39,954 nt of DNA from Nitrospira sp. (GTDB lineage: Bacteria; Nitrospirota; Nitrospiria; Nitrospirales; Nitrospiraceae), in contig JAHBWO010000024.1 in assembly GCA_019636945.1 (NCBI GenBank), positions 1 to 39,954 on the forward strand, written 5' to 3'. Every line of letters starts with the position of its first letter. The first letter of the stretch is position 1. The notes below the pieces were generated by a model. It was not told the origin of the DNA, did not search any database, and saw only the letters and a list, made by a program, of their open reading frames with translations. Shown here in pieces: positions 25,885-33,597 of this stretch. A program made the position numbers and the translations under genes.

Positions 25885-26220
25885 ATGATCGAATGTCGAG
25901 AACATCCCCGCATCCCCATTGAGCTCCAAGTCATTTTTTCTCTGACCGACCAGACAGATGTCCGCCATGGGACCACCTTCGACATTTCAACCGGCGGTTG
26001 TGCCGTGACCAGTGCCGTCTCAATGGCACCTGGAACCGGTGTCAAGCTGTTGATCCAGGCCACGGAATTGGCCGTCCCGATCACCGTCCAGTCTGGCGCA
26101 GTTCGATGGGCGCGCCATGGCGAGTTCGGTATCGAGTTCCTACGCCTCACCGACCTCGATCGAAGCCGATTGCAGCGGCTGCTCCATGTCGCCAGCCTCC
26201 GATCCTCGCCACACCACTGA
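25885..26220 (+). CDS. PilZ domain protein
   Basis: The 111-residue protein consists of one PilZ domain. The c-di-GMP-binding signature is present as REHPR near the N-terminus (RxxxR) and DISTGGC (D/NxSxxG). PilZ proteins bind the second messenger c-di-GMP to control motility, adhesion or secretion; the partner cannot be inferred. The C-terminus FGIEFLRL is typical. It ends 52 bp before the yacG start, in the same direction. Confidence 0.88.
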   Translation: MIECREHPRIPIELQVIFSLTDQTDVRHGTTFDISTGGCAVTSAVSMAPGTGVKLLIQATELAVPITVQSGAVRWARHGEFGIEFLRLTDLDRSRLQRLLHVASLRSSPHH

Positions 26221-26272
26221 GGCGTTCAGCAAAGACTTTCCTTTCTCCGCCATCGTCGTTACACTCCACCCC

Positions 26273-26455
26273 ATGACCTGCCCCCTGTGTCAGCAATCAA
26301 CAACGTGGGAAGGAAATCCTTGGCGTCCCTTTTGCTCAGAACGTTGCCAGGTGACTGATCTGGGCACATGGGCCATGGAACAATACCGTATTCCAGGCCA
26401 GACCTTGACGATGGAGCGACCCATTAACAGTCAAGGCGATGCCGACATCCCCTAG
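26273..26455 (+). CDS. yacG: DNA gyrase inhibitor / zinc-binding protein YacG
   Basis: This 60-residue protein matches YacG closely. The four zinc-binding cysteines are in CPLC and CSERC, followed by [14 protein letters not shown], the family's diagnostic tract. In E. coli YacG binds GyrB and inhibits gyrase. The open frame extends upstream to 26117 over the PilZ gene, but the protein proper starts at ATG 26273. No Shine-Dalgarno-like site is seen before it, so it may depend on coupling or be poorly expressed. Length is normal. Confidence 0.9.
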   Translation: MTCPLCQQSTTWEGNPWRPFCSERCQVTDLGTWAMEQYRIPGQTLTMERPINSQGDADIP

Positions 26456-26607
26456 TCGATCGTTAGAGCCTGAGCACGTTGAGACCGGTCCCACTTGGCA
26501 GAACCCGCCAACTGCACCACCCAAACCCCCACCTTTTGCGCTTGGCAGAATCACGGTGAACTTGCTAAGGTCTGACAACTATTTCTCCCGTGCGAAGGAG
26601 GACCGTC

Positions 26608-27651
26608 ATGCTCCCGACCAAAGGCTATGCCGCGATGGCCGCAAAAGAACCGCTTCAGCCGTATTCATTTGAACGGCGCGATGTCGGTCCACACGACGTC
26701 TTGATTACGATCTCGCATTGCGGCATCTGTCATTCCGATATCCACCAAGCCCGTAACGAATGGGGCATCTCCCTCTTCCCGATGGTACCCGGCCATGAGA
26801 TCGTTGGAACCGTCGCACAAGTCGGGGCGGCAGTGAAAACCTTCAAAGCCGGTGATCGAGCCGGTGTCGGATGTTTCGTGGATTCCTGCCGAACCTGTAC
26901 GGCCTGCCGAGAAGGGCTAGAACAATACTGCGACGGGGGCACCCTCTGGACCTACAGTGCGCAAGACAAGACAGGCCAGATCACTCAAGGCGGTTACTCA
27001 GCCCAGATCGTCGTGGATGAACGGTACGTCCTCAGGATTCCAGCGACGCTTTCGTTGGCCGGAGCAGCCCCCTTGCTCTGTGCGGGTATCACCACCTACT
27101 CTCCCCTCCGGCAATGGGGCATCGGTCGCTATCATAAACTGGCCGTCGTCGGCCTTGGCGGGCTTGGCCACATGGCGGTGAAAATCGCCAAAGCCATGGG
27201 AACGGAAGTGACGGTGTTGAGCACCTCGGAGAATAAACGGCAGGATGCAAAGCGGCTAGGGGCAGCACACTTTGCAGTGACGTCGGACCCTCAGACGTTT
27301 ACCAAACTCCAGGGGTATTTCCACTACGTCCTCGATACGGTTTCGGCCCCACACAATTACAACGCCTACCTGAACCTGCTTAAAACCGACGGGACCATGA
27401 TCCTCGTCGGGGCACCGGAAACCCCGACCCCTGTCGAAGCCTTTTCGCTCATTTTCAAACGACGACGCCTGGCCGGTTCTCTGATCGGCGGCATCAAAGA
27501 AACACAGCGCATGCTCGATTTCTGTGCCCAACACCAGGTCGAGTCCGACGTGGAAGTGATTTCCATCCAACAGGTGAATGACGCCTACGAACGGATCCTC
27601 CGGGGCGATGTGAAATTTCGATTCGTCATCGACATGGCGTCGCTACGTTGA
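26608..27651 (+). CDS. Zinc-dependent alcohol dehydrogenase (cinnamyl-alcohol dehydrogenase type)
   Basis: The 347-residue protein is a medium-chain dehydrogenase. Catalytic zinc ligands are in SHCGICHSD and PGHEIVG; the structural zinc site is the four-cysteine cluster CRTCTACREGLEQYC with a preceding cysteine. The cofactor-binding loop is VVGLGGLGHMAVK, which suits NADP(H) in this subfamily. It interconverts aldehydes and primary alcohols and is often annotated YahK/AdhA-like. ATG 26608 is preceded by GAAGGAGG, a strong site; the frame opens 18 bp earlier with a GTG. No co-directional metabolic neighbour explains its substrate. Confidence 0.93.
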   Translation: MLPTKGYAAMAAKEPLQPYSFERRDVGPHDVLITISHCGICHSDIHQARNEWGISLFPMVPGHEIVGTVAQVGAAVKTFKAGDRAGVGCFVDSCRTCTACREGLEQYCDGGTLWTYSAQDKTGQITQGGYSAQIVVDERYVLRIPATLSLAGAAPLLCAGITTYSPLRQWGIGRYHKLAVVGLGGLGHMAVKIAKAMGTEVTVLSTSENKRQDAKRLGAAHFAVTSDPQTFTKLQGYFHYVLDTVSAPHNYNAYLNLLKTDGTMILVGAPETPTPVEAFSLIFKRRRLAGSLIGGIKETQRMLDFCAQHQVESDVEVISIQQVNDAYERILRGDVKFRFVIDMASLR

Positions 27652-27671
27652 TCTTGGTTCTTCTCAAGTCA

Positions 27672-27794
27672 CAGGACGTTCAAAAGCTCCGTCCAGCAAG
27701 GCCACAGCGAGTAAACAAGTGAGGCGTAGTTGCGCCGTACGTCGAATCTCCGAGCGAGTGAGAACAAAGCTGGCGAGCTCTTTTCACCATCCTG
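27672..27794. repeat. 123-bp repeat element with terminal inverted repeats (copy 1)
   Basis: The ends are CAGGACGTTCAAAAG (27672-27686) and CTTTTCACCATCCTG (27780-27794), an inverted repeat matching at 12 of 15 positions. The interior shares blocks with the element at 34345-34467: CCAGC-AGGCC-CAG, GAGGCGTA, and GAGAACAAAGCTGG. Both copies are exactly 123 bp. It contains no gene. It begins 8 bp past the 3' end of tRNA-Gln(UUG). MITE-like or REP-like origin is an inference. Confidence 0.8.
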
Positions 27795-27802
27795 GCGGAA
27801 AG

Positions 27803-27876
27803 TGGCTGGGGGACTAGGAATCGAACCTAGGTAGCCGGCTCCAAAGGCCGGCGTCCTACCGCTAGACGATCCCCCA
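27803..27876 (-). tRNA. tRNA-Gln, anticodon UUG
   Basis: The - strand sequence starts TGGGGGATCGTCTAG and ends TCCCCCAGCCA, with CCA encoded. The anticodon stem is CCGGC/GCCGG and the loop CTTTGGA places TTG at the anticodon, reading CAA (Gln). The T-loop is GGTTCGATTCC. Confidence 0.94.
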
Positions 27877-27923
27877 GCGCGGTACCGACATCATGCGTGG
27901 GAATGGGACGAGAAAGAAATTTT

Positions 27924-27997
27924 TGGCTGGGGGACTAGGAATCGAACCTAGGTAGTCAGATCCAGAGACTGACGTCCTACCGCTAGACGATCCCCCA
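27924..27997 (-). tRNA. tRNA-Gln, anticodon CUG
   Basis: Nearly identical to the neighbouring tRNA except in the anticodon arm, pointing to tandem duplication. The loop CTCTGGA places CTG at the anticodon, reading CAG (Gln). The stem TCAGT/TCTGA has one terminal T-T mismatch. CCA is encoded. It is transcribed before the UUG copy, 47 bp away. Confidence 0.93.
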
Positions 27998-28007
27998 ACC
28001 GACGTTC

Positions 28008-28037
28008 ACAGTAATATATCGATCGCAATTTCGTCAA
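28008..28037 (-). promoter_or_regulatory. Predicted promoter of the tRNA-Gln pair
   Basis: On the - strand TTGACG (28032-28037) and TACTGT (28008-28013) are 18 bp apart, 11 bp before the mature tRNA 5' end. It lies between gltX and the tRNAs, so the tRNAs can be made independently of gltX. Confidence 0.45.
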
Positions 28038-28068
28038 GATCGACGCAGGTTTGGCAGGGAGGAAATCA

Positions 28069-29484
28069 TCAGCCTATCGAGGCACGCTCGATTCCTTTTC
28101 TCAGACGAAACAGCGTCCGCTCCCGTCCCAAGACTTCCATGACCTCAAACAAGCCCGGGCTTGCCGTTCGCCCGGTGATCGCCACACGAACCGGCTGGGC
28201 CAAGGCGCCCATTTTGACACCTTCTTCTTCGACTAGCTTCTTGAAGCTTTCTTCCCAGGTTTGTTTGGAAAAGCTGGGGAACGCGTCAAAGCGTGTCACC
28301 AGCTTCTGCAGCAACGGCGCCACCGCCGGCGTGAGAAACTTCTTGGCTGCCTCTTCCTCGAACGGAGCGACTTGCCCGAAATAAGGTTTCACCCATTCCA
28401 CCATGTCGACCAACGTCTTCGCCCGTTCCTTGACCAACACCACCAGCTGTGCGAGCCATTCCTCCGATACCGCTTCGACCTCATGCTTCAACCCTGCTTG
28501 TTCCAACAACGGCACGAGCGCCTGAGCCACCGAGCTCGGTGGACTCGTTTTGATGTACTCGGCATTGATCCACACCAACTTGTCCGGGTTGAATACCGCC
28601 GCCGACTTCTGGACGTGATCCCAGGAGAACTTTTCGATGAGTTCCTGCCGAGTAAAGAGCTCTTGATCGCCGTGAGACCACCCCAGTCGAACCAGGTAAT
28701 TCACCATGGCATCGGGCAAGTACCCCATGTCCCTATAGGCCATAATCGACGTCGCCCCATGGCGTTTTGAGAGCCGCGTCTTGTCGGATCCCAGAATCAT
28801 CGGGAGATGGCCGAAGCGCGGAACAGCAAACCCCAGCGCTTCAAAAATCGGAATCTGTCGCGGCGTGTTGGTCAGATGGTCATCCCCCCGCACGACGTGT
28901 GTGATGCGCATCAATGCATCGTCGACGACGACCGAAAAATTGTAGGTCGGATAACCGTTGGACCGGAGAATAATCAGGTCGTCGGCCGCACTATTATCGA
29001 AGGTGATTGCGCCTTTGATGAGATCATCGACGATGATGTGCCCTTCCTGCGGCGCCTTGAAGCGAAGCGCGGCGTCGGCAGGCGGATTGGTGATCTGTAA
29101 TCGGCGGCAGCGGCCGTCGTAGCGAGGCGATAAGCCTTTTGCCTCAGCCTCCTTTCGCCGAGCCTCCAGCTCTTCCGCCTTGCACACACACCAGTACGCA
29201 TGCCCCGTCTCAAGTAACTTCATAGCATGGGCGCGATACAGATCCATCCGTTCCGTTTGGCGGAATGGCCCTTCATCCCAATCGAGCCCGATCCATTCCA
29301 TCCCCTCAATAATGGCCTGGATGGACTCATCGGTCGACCGACTTTGATCGGTATCCTCGATCCGAAGAATGAACGTCCCCTGCTGTTGACGCGCAAACAG
29401 CCAATTGAATAGGGCCGTGCGCACTCCACCGATATGCAAAAAACCCGTCGGGCTGGGAGCGAACCGGACACGAACCTCAGTCAT
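28069..29484 (-). CDS. gltX: Glutamyl-tRNA synthetase
   Basis: The 471-residue class I synthetase charges tRNA-Glu. The HIGH-type motif is APSPTGFLHIGGVRTALFNW (His18-Gly20) and the KMSKS-type motif is RLSKRHGA. The segment LRIEDTDQSRS is a family hallmark, and a partial zinc site (CVC near residue 100 and a later RC) is present. ATG 29484 matches the usual N-terminus MTEVRVRFAPS; the frame opens 13 codons earlier, which would add an atypical extension. Because a GlnRS exists in the same region, GluRS is presumably the discriminating kind, but this cannot be read directly. Confidence 0.97.
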   Translation of the reverse strand: MTEVRVRFAPSPTGFLHIGGVRTALFNWLFARQQQGTFILRIEDTDQSRSTDESIQAIIEGMEWIGLDWDEGPFRQTERMDLYRAHAMKLLETGHAYWCVCKAEELEARRKEAEAKGLSPRYDGRCRRLQITNPPADAALRFKAPQEGHIIVDDLIKGAITFDNSAADDLIILRSNGYPTYNFSVVVDDALMRITHVVRGDDHLTNTPRQIPIFEALGFAVPRFGHLPMILGSDKTRLSKRHGATSIMAYRDMGYLPDAMVNYLVRLGWSHGDQELFTRQELIEKFSWDHVQKSAAVFNPDKLVWINAEYIKTSPPSSVAQALVPLLEQAGLKHEVEAVSEEWLAQLVVLVKERAKTLVDMVEWVKPYFGQVAPFEEEAAKKFLTPAVAPLLQKLVTRFDAFPSFSKQTWEESFKKLVEEEGVKMGALAQPVRVAITGRTASPGLFEVMEVLGRERTLFRLRKGIERASIG

Positions 29485-29612
29485 GACAGCATTGCCCTTC
29501 TTCATACCTACGAAACCGCCCATCTATACCACGCTGAGAAAATCCTTGTACACCGCCGAAACACTTCCATCTCTCTACTGCTTCTGCTATGAGGATGCCG
29601 GAGGAGGTGGGA

Positions 29613-30317
29613 ATGGCAGAACAGAGGCAACCTGCCACAGTACTGTCCGCAACGGATCTCACACCGCACGTGCGCCAGTTGGTGATCAAGCCCAAAGCTG
29701 CCAAGATTGCCTTCCAACCTGGACAATGGGTCTCTCTTCACCTCCCCGTAGGGCCCAAGCCGCCGCTCAATCGAGCCTACTCCATGGCCGATCCTTCCTC
29801 GCCCTATGGAGAGTTGACGCTGGTGTTTGATCTCGTTCCCGATGGACTCGGTTCTCCTTACCTCTATCAGCTGAAATCAGGCGATGAACTGACCTTGTCC
29901 GGACCCTACGGGCGTTTCATTCTTCCTCAGGCGCTTGATCGGGAACTTATCCTGATCGGACGCTACACAGGCCTGGTTCCAATGCGATGCCTGTTGAAGC
30001 AGATGTTTTTTAAAAAAATTCATACTCCGGTCCTGTTGATCGCGGTGGCCCCCAGCGAAGAGGAGGTTCTGTTCCATCAGGAATGGCTCACGATGGCCGT
30101 ACAGCAGCCATCCTTCCGTTATCTTCCGATTGTGGCCGAACAGAGCGAGTCCCAAGCCGTAGAGAAAACCCTGGCGATGCTGGGACCGCTGCTCACTGGT
30201 CAACCAAAAGTGATTCCTATGCTCTGTGGGACCAAAGCCTTCGTCCGTCCTCTACGGGCCTATTTTATGGATCAAGGATACGATCGAAAGGAGATCAAGG
30301 CGGAGACCTATGACTAG
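29613..30317 (+). CDS. Ferredoxin/flavodoxin reductase-like FAD-binding oxidoreductase
   Basis: The 234-residue protein follows the ferredoxin-NADP reductase layout. The FAD-binding motif is RAYSMADPSS (about residues 57-66), then FDLVPDGLGSPYL and LSGPYGRFIL, which are typical of the flavin domain. The pyridine-nucleotide loop, normally GGTGIAP, reads RYTGLVP, keeping Thr-Gly and Pro but losing the first glycines. The C-terminal CGTKAFVRPLRAYFMDQGY and final KAETYD are otherwise normal. It could reduce the divergently adjacent ISC ferredoxin, but this is inference. ATG 29613 is preceded by GGAGGAGG, which decides the start over one 24 bp upstream. Confidence 0.83.
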   Translation: MAEQRQPATVLSATDLTPHVRQLVIKPKAAKIAFQPGQWVSLHLPVGPKPPLNRAYSMADPSSPYGELTLVFDLVPDGLGSPYLYQLKSGDELTLSGPYGRFILPQALDRELILIGRYTGLVPMRCLLKQMFFKKIHTPVLLIAVAPSEEEVLFHQEWLTMAVQQPSFRYLPIVAEQSESQAVEKTLAMLGPLLTGQPKVIPMLCGTKAFVRPLRAYFMDQGYDRKEIKAETYD

Positions 30318-30400
30318 GAAAATCTTCGGACTTCATCAGCATTGTCGGATTCAACCGAACTGATCGACCGATGAGTCCTAAAGAGCGTAGTCGCGCTTCT

Positions 30401-30817
30401 TCAGTGGCCCTCTCGCACGAGATTTTTATTCACAGCGGGAATTTCTACGACGATATCCGCCTTCCCATTCGGGACACATTGACAACCCAGTCGAGACTGA
30501 AGCGTCGTCATGGGAGCTTCATCCAGTTGATCATATTCGTCATCGGTACCTTCGTTACAGGTTTCCAAACCCTGCTTCACAATGACGTGACAGGTCGAAC
30601 AGGCGCAAACCCCACCACAGACATGCTCCAAATCTATCCCCTGGCCCATGGCGATATCCAAAATGCTCCCTGGTAATCCTGTAACCCCGTAAGGAATCTT
30701 TTCTGGATCCACAGTAACTGTGGTCGATGTTCCGCTTGGTTGGATAAATGTGACGGAATAGGAAACCTTAGGAAGTTCGCAATCGGCTTTCTCAATGTAG
30801 GGGTTCGTCCCACCCAT
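30401..30817 (-). CDS. fdx: ISC-type [2Fe-2S] ferredoxin
   Basis: The 138-residue protein has the ISC ferredoxin ligand pattern: Cys67, Cys73 and Cys76 in CGGVCACSTC, and Cys112 in LGCQC. This spacing (Cx5Cx2C) is that of bacterial Fdx and mitochondrial adrenodoxin, not plant-type ferredoxins. It supplies electrons during Fe-S cluster assembly on IscU. It has a longer N-terminus (about 15 residues) than E. coli Fdx and an extra cysteine at 71. In most ISC operons fdx is after hscA; here it is divergent from iscR, converging with the reductase-like gene. ATG 30817 is preceded by AAGGAA. Confidence 0.93.
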   Translation of the reverse strand: MGGTNPYIEKADCELPKVSYSVTFIQPSGTSTTVTVDPEKIPYGVTGLPGSILDIAMGQGIDLEHVCGGVCACSTCHVIVKQGLETCNEGTDDEYDQLDEAPMTTLQSRLGCQCVPNGKADIVVEIPAVNKNLVREGH

Positions 30818-30859
30818 GTGCCTGTTCCTTTCTGAGCCGGATTAGATTGTTGTCACGTA

Positions 30860-30887
30860 TTGACACGATTCAAATCTGCATGATAGC
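30860..30887 (+). promoter_or_regulatory. iscR: Possible iscR operon promoter
   Basis: A perfect -35 TTGACA (30860-30865) is followed 16 bp later by GATAGC, a weak -10. The start of transcription would be near 30895, just before the inverted repeat at 30905-30931. A motif match only. Confidence 0.35.
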
Positions 30888-30904
30888 TTTAGTGCGACCA
30901 TATT

Positions 30905-30931
30905 GATCGGAGATCATTATAGTCTCCGATC
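30905..30931. promoter_or_regulatory. Perfect inverted repeat between fdx and iscR, candidate operator
   Basis: GATCGGAGA and TCTCCGATC form a perfect 9-bp inverted repeat around a 9-bp spacer. The spacer contains TATAAT on the - strand, preceded 18 bp upstream by TTGCCG (30940-30945), a good promoter for fdx. A protein bound to this dyad would cover the fdx -10 element and lie just upstream of the iscR start. IscR is the obvious candidate, although the dyad does not match the E. coli IscR consensus as I know it. Confidence 0.6.
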
Positions 30932-30950
30932 TTCCTGATCGGCAATAGAC

Positions 30951-31424
30951 ATGTTGAAGATTTCAAAAAAAGCTGACTACGCGCTGATGGCCCTCCAGCA
31001 TATCGCCTCTGTCCAGTTCGGCGATGTCACACCAGGCCGCGTGGTGAATACGAAAGAGATCGCCGAGGAATATAACATTCCACTGGAACTGCTTGCGAAG
31101 GTCCTCCAGGTTCTCTCAAAAAACGGCCTGATCGAGAGTCACAACGGCCCGAAGGGTGGCTATCTCCTGGCACGGAGCGCTAGACAGATCACCATTGCAC
31201 AGATTCTTGAAAGCATCGAGGGCCCGCTGGCCATTACCGACTGTTCACACGAAAAAGATGGCGACTACTGCATGCAGCGCGAACACTGCAACATCCGCAC
31301 GCCGCTCTTGAAAATTCAAGACAGTATCTACCAGTTACTGAACAATATGACGTTGGGAGACATGATGGGGGGGACACCCTTGATTACCATTCAATCTCCC
31401 TCGGTACAAGGAGTCGAACGATGA
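30951..31424 (+). CDS. iscR: Fe-S cluster-sensing Rrf2-family regulator IscR
   Basis: The 157-residue protein is an Rrf2-family regulator with a winged helix ([15 protein letters not shown]... with the recognition region [11 protein letters not shown]). Three cysteines in [10 protein letters not shown] and REHC (spacing Cx8Cx5C) can bind a [2Fe-2S] cluster as in IscR (E. coli spacing is Cx5Cx5C with a later His). The His that is the fourth ligand in E. coli is not at the usual place; nearby histidines may substitute. IscR represses isc genes when Fe-S supply is adequate. Its stop overlaps the iscS start (ATGA), so the genes are coupled. Confidence 0.93.
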   Translation: MLKISKKADYALMALQHIASVQFGDVTPGRVVNTKEIAEEYNIPLELLAKVLQVLSKNGLIESHNGPKGGYLLARSARQITIAQILESIEGPLAITDCSHEKDGDYCMQREHCNIRTPLLKIQDSIYQLLNNMTLGDMMGGTPLITIQSPSVQGVER

Positions 31425-32638
31425 AGCTTCCTATTTTCCTCGATAACCATTCCACCACTCCCATGGATCCACGAGTATTGGAGGCCATGCTGCCCTACTT
31501 CGTCGAAAAGTTCGGCAACGCGGCCAGTCGCAACCATGCTTTTGGCTGGGCGGCTGAAGAAGCCGTGGAAGAGGCTCGGAAACGGATCGCGAAACTGATC
31601 AAGGCTGATGCCAAGGAAATCGTCTTTACCAGCGGCGCCACCGAATCGGATAACCTCGCTCTAAAGGGCGTCCTGGAGATGTACAAAGAAAAAGGCACCC
31701 ACATCATCACCTCGTCCACGGAACATCGGGCCGTACTCGATACCGCCAAGTCTCTGGAAGCCAAGGGCCTCGCGACCGTGACCTACTTGCCGGTGGATAA
31801 ATACGGCATGGTGAATCCGCAAGATGTGCAGAACGCCATCACCGACAAGACGATCCTGATCTCGGTCATGCTGGCGAATAACGAAATCGGCACGATTAAT
31901 CCCGTTGCGGAGATCGGCAAGATCGCCAAAGCAAAAGGCATCCTGTTCCATTGCGATGCCACGCAAGGAGTCGGGAAAATTCCCGTTGATGTTCAGGCCA
32001 TGGGAATCGATCTCATGTCCTTCTCGGCCCATAAGATGTATGGCCCGAAGGGGATCGGGGCCCTCTACGTCAGGAAACGAAACCCGCGCGTGCGGATCGC
32101 ACCTCAGATGGACGGCGGCGGGCATGAACGCGGCATGAGGTCCGGCACCTTACCGGTTCCGCTGATCGTCGGATTCGGGAAGGCCTGTGAGCTCTGTGAA
32201 CAGGAGATGACGGCAGAAACGGCTCGGCTGACCAAGATGCGCGACCGGCTGCAGACCGAGATCATGGCGGCCCTGGAGGAAAGCTATCTCAACGGCCATC
32301 CGACGAACCGGCTGCCTGGCAATTTCAACATTTCCTTCGCGTACGTCGAAGGCGAGTCCTTGCTCATGGGCATGAAAGACATCGCGCTCTCATCCGGATC
32401 AGCCTGCACTTCGGCCACGCTGGAACCTTCCTACGTTTTGCGTGCGCTCGGGGTGGGAACCGAGCTCGCTCATTCGTCGATCCGTTTCGGCTTGGGCCGT
32501 TTCAACACCGATGACGAGATTGACTATACGATCAAGAAGGTTATTGAGATCGTCACGAAGTTGAGGGAGATGTCCCCACTCTATGAGATGGCAAAGGAAG
32601 GCGTCGATCTGAAATCCGTTCAATGGGCCGCACATTAG
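31421..32638 (+). CDS. iscS: Cysteine desulfurase IscS
   Basis: The 405-residue PLP enzyme takes sulfur from cysteine and passes it to IscU and other acceptors. The PLP lysine is Lys205 in [10 protein letters not shown], and the persulfide cysteine is Cys329 in [15 protein letters not shown], on the long mobile loop typical of group I desulfurases. The C-terminus ends VQWAAH, close to the IscU-binding tail of E. coli IscS. The length is normal. It overlaps iscR by 4 bp and is followed by 122 bp of repeat sequence before iscU. Confidence 0.97.
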   Translation: MKLPIFLDNHSTTPMDPRVLEAMLPYFVEKFGNAASRNHAFGWAAEEAVEEARKRIAKLIKADAKEIVFTSGATESDNLALKGVLEMYKEKGTHIITSSTEHRAVLDTAKSLEAKGLATVTYLPVDKYGMVNPQDVQNAITDKTILISVMLANNEIGTINPVAEIGKIAKAKGILFHCDATQGVGKIPVDVQAMGIDLMSFSAHKMYGPKGIGALYVRKRNPRVRIAPQMDGGGHERGMRSGTLPVPLIVGFGKACELCEQEMTAETARLTKMRDRLQTEIMAALEESYLNGHPTNRLPGNFNISFAYVEGESLLMGMKDIALSSGSACTSATLEPSYVLRALGVGTELAHSSIRFGLGRFNTDDEIDYTIKKVIEIVTKLREMSPLYEMAKEGVDLKSVQWAAH

Positions 32639-32656
32639 CGTGCGTAACATGCACCT

Positions 32657-32734
32657 CGTGAAGCGTATCTCACAAACAACGAACACCGCTTCACGGTTCG
32701 ACAGACTCACCGTCCCGAGCTTGGTCGAGGGACG
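32657..32734. repeat. Two intergenic palindromes between iscS and iscU
   Basis: The first is CGTGAAGCG (32657-32665) and CGCTTCACG (32687-32695), a perfect 9-bp inverted repeat with a 21-nt loop. The second is CGTCCC (32711-32716) with GGGACG (32729-32734), enclosing GAGCTTGGTCGA, which resembles a REP-type palindrome I know from many environmental bacteria. The first shares GTGAAGCGTATCTC with 15145-15158. They may act as an mRNA hairpin within the operon. Confidence 0.7.
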
Positions 32735-32760
32735 AATGACAAGATACCAGGGAGGCTCCT

Positions 32761-33159
32761 ATGGCATACAGCGATAAAGTCGTCGATCATTTTAATAACC
32801 CCCGCAACATGGGAAGTTTCAAAAAGGATGAAGAAGGCGTAGGCACCGGCATGGTGGGGGCGCCGGAGTGCGGCGACGTGATGAAGCTGCAGATCAAGGT
32901 GCAGAACGATACGATCGTCGATGCCAAGTTCAAGACGTTCGGCTGCGGATCGGCCATCGCCAGCTCCAGCTTGGCCACCGAATGGCTGAAGGGCAAAACG
33001 ATTGAAGAAGCGCAACAGATCAAGAACACGGACATCGTCCAGGAGCTCAATCTGCCGCCGGTCAAGATTCACTGTTCGGTTCTCGCGGAAGATGCGATCA
33101 AAGCCGCGTTAGCCGACTATCAGAAGAAATCCGACGGAGACGCGTCCGGCACCAAGTAA
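32761..33159 (+). CDS. iscU: Fe-S cluster assembly scaffold IscU
   Basis: The 132-residue scaffold has the three cluster-ligand cysteines: Cys37 with Asp39 (ECGDV), Cys62 (FGCGSA) and Cys105 (LPPVKIHCS), the last inside the HscA-binding LPPVK motif. It builds [2Fe-2S] clusters with sulfur from IscS and electrons from Fdx, then hands them on with HscA/HscB. Ribosome site: GGGAGGCTCCT just before the ATG. The length is normal, with a short polar tail. Confidence 0.98.
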   Translation: MAYSDKVVDHFNNPRNMGSFKKDEEGVGTGMVGAPECGDVMKLQIKVQNDTIVDAKFKTFGCGSAIASSSLATEWLKGKTIEEAQQIKNTDIVQELNLPPVKIHCSVLAEDAIKAALADYQKKSDGDASGTK

Positions 33160-33186
33160 CGGAGACATCTACGAAGGGAGTGCCCC

Positions 33187-33543
33187 ATGGATACAACGAA
33201 TGTCGAGACTCAGGCTCCGGTCATCACACTCACCGATGCTGCCGTGACTGAGGTCAAGCGATTGATCAACGTACAGGGGATCGAGGAAGGCGGCCTTCGT
33301 CTCGGCGTGAAGGGCGGCGGTTGTTCTGGCCTGAGCTACACGATCAATTTCGACGACAAGATCGGGCAGTATGACCAAGTGTATGACATCAACGGAGTAA
33401 AGGTCATCATCGACGCCAAGAGCGCCATCTATCTCCAAGGCACCCAATTGGATTATCAAAAAGACCTGATGGGGGGAAACTTCAAGTTTCTCAACCCCAA
33501 TGCCAATAAAACCTGTGGCTGCGGAGAGTCGTTCTCAGCCTGA
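33187..33543 (+). CDS. iscA: Iron-sulfur carrier protein IscA
   Basis: The 118-residue A-type carrier has the three conserved cysteines: Cys46 in KGGGCSGLSY, and Cys110 and Cys112 in TCGCGESF. A-type proteins transfer clusters to apo-targets, mainly [4Fe-4S] enzymes. It has an 11-residue N-terminal extension relative to E. coli IscA. It starts 27 bp after iscU; the start ATG has GGGAG upstream. Confidence 0.97.
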   Translation: MDTTNVETQAPVITLTDAAVTEVKRLINVQGIEEGGLRLGVKGGGCSGLSYTINFDDKIGQYDQVYDINGVKVIIDAKSAIYLQGTQLDYQKDLMGGNFKFLNPNANKTCGCGESFSA

Positions 33544-33597
33544 TTCTCAATGAGTTTTTGAACTGATTGGTACGGCGCACACCGCGCCGAATTCCCC

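Noticed and set aside
27672..27794. CRISPR-like repeat reading of the shared blocks
   Set aside because: There are only two dispersed copies 6.7 kb apart with terminal inverted repeats, no regular spacing and no cas genes.
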